From Helichrysum umbraculigerum (lineage: Eukaryota; Streptophyta; Magnoliopsida; Asterales; Asteraceae): a stretch of DNA of 64,000 nucleotides. Where the stretch lies: NCBI GenBank assembly GCA_949592205.1, contig CATIUR010000003.1, positions 76,412,501 through 76,476,500 of the forward strand, in the 5' to 3' direction. A model generated the notes under the pieces. That model made no database searches, was not told where the DNA came from, and worked only from the letters and a program-made list of their open reading frames with translations. A program made the translations under genes and the position numbers. Positions 57,591 through 64,000 of the stretch are shown in pieces (positions within the stretch are counted from its first letter, which is position 1; each line of letters begins with the position of its first letter).

Positions 57591-57864
57591 CACGGTATGT
57601 CCTAACAGCTGTTGCTACGATCTAACATACGTTTTTATTCGAATGTCGATTTAAACACAACACTTGGTGAACTCTGAACACGAAACGAAACACACAACAT
57701 ATTGAACTATGCCGCGAGCATACTTAAACTGATTGAACTTCTATGGCAACAATTGAACGCCACGCAAACTATTGTTAACAACATGATTTATCGGAGAACA
57801 TACACCGCGGGCGATCCGACTTGATTTTAAATCTCGGGACGAGATTTCTCTAACATGGGGAGAA
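57591..57864 (+). promoter_or_regulatory. TR-GAG 3' leader with palindrome and polypurine tract
   Basis: Non-coding. AAATCTCGGGACGAGATTT (57829-57847) corresponds to the chromovirus palindrome with matching changes in both arms. ACATGGGGAGAA (57853-57864) is the purine tract abutting the 3' LTR. Confidence 0.85.
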
Positions 57865-60630
57865 TGTAACACCTCGCAAATTTAAACACGATTAATTAAG
57901 TTAATCACTTGCATTATTAGGTTAATTCCCTACTTGAGCGAATTCACAACACATTTTAGAGGTAAGTCTAGCGAAGCCCAACTAGATAATACGCGTAGTA
58001 TTTAGTATTCGTAAATAATTGTAATTACGTACTGAACAATCTGAAAACGAACGCGACAAAAATATACGACTGTTGGTGAACAAAATCTTTTAATAAAACG
58101 AAATTATTAAATAACGTCGTGAACAGTAAAATATTATGTTGATAATATTTACATATCATTTTATAACGCAAAACGACAACTCGTATAATTAAAATAAAAC
58201 AAGATTTGAAATTTATAAAACTTATTAATTTGGTTTCATAAAAATATCATAATTAAAAAGTATAATGAAAAATGAAATTAAAAACATATTAATTAAAATA
58301 AAGTAACATTTAACGATCGGGTAAACAAACACGGAGTGCAACCACGGAGGCAGAAAAGTGGAACTAAAACCACCTCTCCACCTCCACTATTCTCATTCTC
58401 TACCTTTCTCTTCTCTCTCATCTCTCTCTTTTCTCTCTTTCACCACCACCTACCAAAAACCACCCCACAAATCATACAAATACTACATCAAAAACGCGCC
58501 GAATCAACTAACCATTTAGAGAAAAGTGATCACGACAACGAGCTCTACACATCTATCTTTTCGGATTTCAAATCCGACACTCGTAAGTTTCCGACAAATC
58601 CCGCAAATCTTTAGATTTCGAAGTTATAATTAATATTTCATGTTTAATACACTTAGATTACCATGCCTTAGTGTTCTAACAACTGAAAATGTCCAAAAAT
58701 CGACCCAAAACTCGTTTTTCCCGAATTGTTCGTCGAACAGTCCGCTACGTCGCATCTAGCTTGGGCTAAATGCGACGTCAGCCCCTACGTCGCAGAACAT
58801 CTCACAACCTCGCATACTGCGACGTCACCGTTAACGTCGCATTAAATTGCGAAATCACACATAGCGACGTCAGTCCCTACGTCGCACTAGACCCTGACGT
58901 CGCATATAGCGACATAAGCGCCTACGTCGCACGCGACGTCGCACCCTACGTCGCATCACAACCCAGCGTCGCACCTTGCGTCGCTAAAAACAGGAAGTTT
59001 AAAAACTAGTTCTCACTAAGTGTCGAACTAACCGGAAACGCATATCTTTATAAGATACGATTCACGAGCTTTACAAACAATACAAACACACTTATTTTAC
59101 CGAAATTAGGATTTCAAACTATCACCAACGAATCGTATACATTTTCACAAACAACGAAATACAACGTAAACGTTTAACAAATACTTTGGACACAACTTGG
59201 TTGTACGAACACTAGCATGGATGATTAGCCTAGACATCCACATACTTATTAATCTCATACGTCTAGGACGTTAGGAGATCTCGGACTGTACTTGGGCTTA
59301 GGTTTGCTAGCACTCGCACTACTTAACTCAACAGGTGAGTTCACAGCCCCTACTTTTACTGTTTTAACTGCTTTGAACAGGGGTGGAAAACATAGTCAAA
59401 CACTTTGATACAAACATGGTTGTATACTATTTTACTCAAACAAGTGGAGTACATGGAACTAGTAAACTGATAAACAAACTGACGATTTCAACTTAATATG
59501 TAATACTGTCCGCACGTGGTCCATATACGGGTCTTAAGGGAAGTGTTACATATTACTTTCATACTGCCAACGCTGTAAACGCATGAACACGTTTTCGAGA
59601 ACGCTGGAGGATAACCAGCAACACTTTATATAACGGACTGGGTAACTAAAAGTCCCTACTTGACATGGGCAACACTATCGAAAAGTCCCTACTTGACATG
59701 GGCAACACTATCGAAAAGTCCCTACTTGACATGGGCAACACTATTGAAAAGTCCCTACTTGACATGGGCAACACTATTGAAAAGTCCCTACTTGACATGG
59801 GCAACACTATCGAAAAGTCCCTACCTGACATGGGCAATACTATACAAAAGTCCCTACTTGACATGGGCACCACTACTGAAAACAATGGGTTTCCTACTAA
59901 CATGGACCCACCAAACGACTAGGATCGTAACACTGCCGTACGTGGTCCAGATACGGGTCTTAGGGGAGTGTTACACCTACGAACAACTAATAGGATACTT
60001 ACATTCCTACTATAACTTGAACTATATTTTTGGGCAATATCCCAACGAAACGTATCTACGATTAGGATACGTATAATCCTACAAAACATACTTGAACACA
60101 GGATACTGTTTTCCTACAACTAATAGGATACGAACATTCCTACAAACAACTATTTAGTAACATATTCGATTTCATGAACTATACTTTTGGGTGACATCCC
60201 AACGATACGATATAAACAACAGTGGTTTATCACAACTAAACTTGTAAACATAAAACCTGTGAATTCACTCAACCTAGTTGTTGACTTTTACTATGTTTTT
60301 CAGGGAATTAGCTGCGCATGTAAGAATCGCCACCACATGGAGAATTAGGCGACCCGTGAAGCTTTAGGATGCCAACTTTTGGAAAAACATATGGATTTCT
60401 TTAGTATAACTGAATTGTTTTAGTCATATTTCAGAAATCTACTTTTGTAAACTTACTACTTTTAACTTATACGATTTGATGAATCGTAAACATGTAATTA
60501 ATACTTTTGGCATCTTAATATATATTGTTCTGTTGTAATCATAAGCTCTGATACGTATGCATGCTTTGTTATTGTGACACCCCAGTACTTAAACTAAACG
60601 CTTCCGCTAAACAAATTTGGGGGTGTTACA
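57865..60630 (+). repeat. 3' LTR of TR-GAG
   Basis: 2766 bp, offset 4727 from the 5' LTR, no length change. Differences noticed include those near 58723, 58758, 58788, 58809, 59252, 59294, 59380, 59509, 59536, 59680 and 60052. It holds the CGTCGCA cluster (58746-58983), CAG-GTGAGT (59332-59340) and the 33-bp array (59658-59888). Confidence 0.94.
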
Positions 60631-61083
60631 GATTCGGATTATGGAGGATGCAATCAGAATAGGAAATCTACGACCGGAGGATGTCAATTCCTAGGAGGTA
60701 GATTAGTATCCTGGCAGTGCAAGAAGCAAACCTCGGTAGCCATTTCTACATGTGAAGCTGAGTATGTTGCAGCTGGCAGCTGTTACTCACAAGTTCTTTG
60801 GATTCAACAGCAACTGCGGGATTACGGGTTAAATATAACCAATACTCCTATGATGATTGATAACGAATCTACTATGTCGATCACCAATAATCCTGTGAAG
60901 CACAGTAAAACTAAGCATATTGATATTCGACATCATTTTATTAGAGATTGTGCTGAAAAGAAATTGATAAAGTTAGTTAAGGTTCCATCATTGGATAACT
61001 TAGCAGATTTATACACAAAGGCGTTCGACAGAGCAAGATTTGAGACGTTGGTTCAACTAAACGGAATGAGAAATCCAGAGTGA
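60631..61083 (+). pseudogene. Sirevirus-type pol, part 4: RNase H end
   Basis: Continues after the GATTC duplication with DYGGC, then STTGGCQFLGG, SWQCKKQ, STCEAEYVA and HIDIRHHFIRD, the standard copia RNase H motifs. It ends at TGA 61081-61083. The carboxylates Asp (YTDS, in part 3) and Glu (CEAEY) are present. Confidence 0.92.
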
Positions 61084-61129
61084 TTAGTCTTCCAAGGGCA
61101 TTTTTGTAATAGTTAGTATTTCTGTGTTC

Positions 61130-61170
<41 letters not shown>

Positions 61171-63457
61171 GTATGGCATTCATTTGCTTGTTACCTAAGG
61201 GGAATCGCCTTCATTTAAGTTTTTATTTGCAAAAACTAAGGGAAATGATAGTACATTAGGAGAATAAGCTTCACAATAATAAGCTTAAGTCCTAAGTATG
61301 ATATGGTAGTAGGTTCAAATAAAGTTGCTTTAGAACTACAGCGGTTCTATCAGGTATGTGTTTATATTTATTTGATTATACACCTATATCCACAAGTTAT
61401 AATTTGTTTATTTCTATTAAAACTTTAGATGGCTTCATCATATGATATACTGGTAGGCAAATTATATGAAATTTTCTAAGCCTTAAGAAATTAATTAACT
61501 ACTTGTTTATTATTTTGTGTTACTATTCTATGATGTATGACTTTAAGTCTTAATTGTTGAATGATGGTATTGCCATACACTGTTATCATACATATTAATT
61601 TGAATTGACAAATAGTAGCAATATGGGTATTAACTTAATTACTGGTAACTTTGTTGTACTAAGTACAGAACTGAAACCTTTAATTAAATTAATATTCTCA
61701 AATATATTTTGAATTATGCTAGAAGGGATCTTCTGTTGTACTAAGTACAGACTTAGATAACATGGCATATTCAAAGTATGTTTGATATTTGTCTAACCTT
61801 AAAAAAAAAAAAAAAAAAATTCAAGTGTATGTTATATGTTTTGAAAAGATATATCATTTAGTAACCGCTACCTTGAAAATTTAATGATGCAGTGTTATGT
61901 GTTTTACTTGAATTTTTCAGTATATCATATAATAGGGAGCACTTGATAATGCTCATACTAACAATAAAGAGTTTGCTTAGAAAATTGAGTCTAATTTGTT
62001 TATGTGGATCATAATACCGGTAATCGTCTTGAACTATCTATAATTAAAATATTCACTTTATGTGAGTAATGCATTTATTAATTATGCTATGTGGATAAAG
62101 GTACCTAAGATATAGTTTTAAAAATATAAATGTATAAATGATAAATTTAGTTGTAATTTTACAGTGATTTACTTGAATTTCATAAGGTATGTATACTACC
62201 AATCTGCTTAGACTTTTTAATATATAATTAATTGCTTATTCTTACTAATATGATCTCTAAGCAGATAAAATCTTATTTACTTTGTATATTTACTTTGTTT
62301 CAAATAATTAATAAAATGGTACTTGATACCAAAGTTTATATAGTTGTATTTTTATCTTATTTTTCTTTGTTTTTAAGTTTTTATGTTTATCTGAATTTAC
62401 CCTTCGAAATTAAATTATACTGTATATTTTTGAGTTGAACAACGTGACAAATACAAGTGAAAATTAATCATAATTTAGACTTGTAAAATATCGGGTTTTT
62501 ATTTATACTTAGCATTAAATTCGCGTTTTTAATTGTTTCTGCGAGTTGGCATCACCTTGCGAGTCCACTTAAATCTCGCGAATCGGATATGTAGTATAAA
62601 GGGGGTCAAACGAGTCAAACCAGCCCACCGAGCCCACACAAATCTCGCGAGTTCACTAAACTTTGCGAATCCGTCAAAATGACAAAACGAGGCGATTTAT
62701 AGTTTTCGTTTGATTTCGATTTTACGAGTACGGGAACGAGTTTTTGAATCCGTAGATTATATTCAAGACTTCTTTGCGACATTTTGAGGTATAATACAAT
62801 GGATTTCACCGTTTAAATTGCACGAAATCGAAGTTTTAATAAACTTAGGGTTTCGGTTTATAATTCGAACGATTCACGTATATTAAAGGACTATTAGAAC
62901 ACGAATCCTTGTGGTTTATGTTAAATGGATGTTAATAAACGTAAATTAATCGATAGATCATGTTAAAATCAACAGATGAATCGATTTTAATTGAAAATTC
63001 GCGACGGCAGTTCATCAAACGAGTTGACATTGTGGATCAACTCGCAGCGAGTTGACTAGCGAATCCATGAGATTAGCGAGTTCACTTCAATAGCTGCTTG
63101 ATAAATGTAGCGAGTTGATGAGTATAGCGAGTTGATAAGCAAAACGAGTTGAACTCAACTCGTTAGGCCAGTTTATGCGAGTCCAGTACTTAGAAAATTT
63201 TCTATTTTAAAGTAGAGATATAAATGTTAAGACTTTTTAAGTAATAACTTTTATATAATTAATTTAAATTAGACTTAAGACTTTTAGTTATAAGTTAAAT
63301 TTTTATATACGACTTGAGACTATTTATGTAACAAGTTATATATAATTTCAATTTTAAACTAAGATGTTTGATGAATCTCGATTCATAATACGTAATAGTT
63401 TAAATATTTTTAATCGTGCATTAAATTATATCTGTTGTTTGTGTTTACTTTACAGAT
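61084..63457 (+). other. Spacer between pol and the env-like ORF of the Sirevirus-type element
   Basis: AT-rich, stops in all frames. It holds a run of 34 A at about 61134-61167, a shorter A-run near 61802-61819, and a GCGAGTTGA/GCGAATCC motif cluster at about 62540-63190 resembling the LTR and leader motif. ACTTTACAG (63447-63455) just before the next ATG is acceptor-like. Confidence 0.6.
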
Positions 63458-64000
63458 ATGGCTAGAGCATTTGATAAGGGTCACAACGTTTTGGTTTATC
63501 TGAACCTTGAGGCCAAGCGGGCTGATAGGGTTGCTGATATTCTACGTTTTCTAGCACGATCACGGATTAGATACGCCATTACGGCCAATCCTCCTATTTC
63601 TCAGGCTATACTGAATGATTTCTGGACGGATATAGTATATGATGAATCTGTCAACCCGCCAGAGATTAGAGCTACAGTTAGTGGTCAGCCTGTTACATTT
63701 TCAGCTGGAAATCTTCGTGAGATTTTGCAGCTTGGTACAGTAGAACAGGAGAATGGGGATATTGAGTATCCTATGGATTTTATTGAGGGTGCTATCGGTC
63801 GTATGGGTTATAGCGGAGACAGACGCGGACGTCAGTTCCAGAAGCCTCTGGTTATTGGTCAGTGGAGGTTTCTCTAGCACGTGATGAATATTGTATTTGC
63901 AGCGAAGAAGGGTGGTTTTGATGAATTGAGCCCTGCTATTCTATCGGCTGCACTGTCACTGGTTTATAATAAACCATACAGTTTTTGTGATTATATTTTT
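63458..64000 (+). pseudogene. Extra 3' (env-like) ORF of the Sirevirus-type element, partial
   Basis: 139 aa to a TAG at 63875-63877, then the same frame continues open to the window end (HVMNIVFAAKKGGFDELSPA onward), so the stop is an internal nonsense codon. Features such as ISQAILNDFW, IRATVSGQPVTFSAGNLREIL and FIEGAIGRMGY match a protein often found in plant copia elements next to gag-pol. In databases it often carries misleading host-gene names. No signal peptide or membrane segment is seen in the visible part. The role is unknown; the term env-like refers to position only. Confidence 0.7.

Larger units (their letters stand above)
53138..60630 (+). mobile_element. TR-GAG element: LTR retrotransposon encoding only Gag, GATTC duplication
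   Basis: Two 2766-bp LTRs flank a 1961-bp interior with one gag ORF and no protease, reverse transcriptase or integrase. GATTC is at 53133-53137 and 60631-60635. The LTR signals, primer site and purine-tract palindrome match the chromovirus, which suggests trans-mobilisation. At least eleven LTR differences were noticed, so it appears older than the other two chromovirus-like insertions. It is inserted in the copia RNase H coding region. Confidence 0.94.
37139..64000 (+). mobile_element. Sirevirus-type Ty1/copia element, interrupted twice, runs off the window
   Basis: LTR, tRNA-Met primer site (37722-37733), a large gag, pol in copia order (protease, integrase, reverse transcriptase, RNase H) and an extra ORF after pol. 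That layout is characteristic of Sireviruses. It is interrupted by the LARD (43822-52970) and by TR-GAG (53138-60630). Removing these and one duplication copy each restores a continuous pol order. In-frame stops at 42881 and 63875 show decay. No 3' LTR is seen. Confidence 0.9.

Noticed and set aside
61134..61167. Poly(A) tail of a processed retrocopy or LINE
   Set aside because: No target duplication or retrocopy body was recognised; it lies within the copia 3' spacer and looks like simple A-run expansion.

Overview
The window is repeat-dominated nuclear DNA of a flowering plant. Every recognisable protein belongs to a plant transposable-element family: Tekay/Del-type chromovirus, Athila-type Ty3/gypsy, Sirevirus-type Ty1/copia and PIF/Harbinger. 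The family mix and the long TGTAAC...TGTTACA LTRs suggest a eudicot, most likely Asteraceae, but that placement is an inference. I see no host gene with an intact structure, no rRNA or tRNA gene and no CRISPR array.

Layout. 1-166 and 10210-12045 are two halves of one minus-strand LTR, split by a complete young chromovirus (167-10209). That element has 2254-bp LTRs, an extra coiled-coil ORF and an intact 1470-aa gag-pol, and is flanked by the 5-bp duplication CTCGA. 12046-12920 is AT-rich spacer. 12926-16186 is a solo LTR (duplication CAACT) holding a 494-bp Mutator-type MITE (9-bp duplication). 16192-21943 holds degenerate, duplicated, minus-strand gene-like exons with an AT-hook motif, plus a 760-bp TA-rich array. 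21947-24080 and 24084-26036 are two abutting PIF/Harbinger elements that share one TAA target site: the first carries only the Myb-like ORF, the second only the transposase. 26040-27410 is spacer.

From 27411 to the end is a four-level nest. A minus-strand LTR fragment (27411-27912) was hit by an Athila element (27913 to about 37138). That element was hit by a Sirevirus-type copia element (about 37139 to beyond 64000). The copia pol gene was then hit twice: by a minus-strand LARD-like element (43822-52970: 4-kb LTRs, 1-kb non-coding interior, duplication CCTGA) and by a gag-only TR-GAG element (53138-60630: 2766-bp LTRs, duplication GATTC).

How the parts relate. The autonomous chromovirus, the LARD and the TR-GAG share LTR ends, the tRNA-Met-type primer site and a palindrome beside the polypurine tract. 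The chromovirus is therefore a plausible source of enzymes for the two defective ones. Their long LTRs, and the solo LTR, share an ordered set of short signals: an AAACGAACACCGC-like block, a CT-rich leader, GTAAG, AGGTGAGT followed by AGCCCC, a TTTCAG-like site and GCTTCCGC near the end. This looks like splice signals inside LTRs and is the most interesting unexplained structure. Several families also carry their own arrays of short palindromic or inverted motifs.
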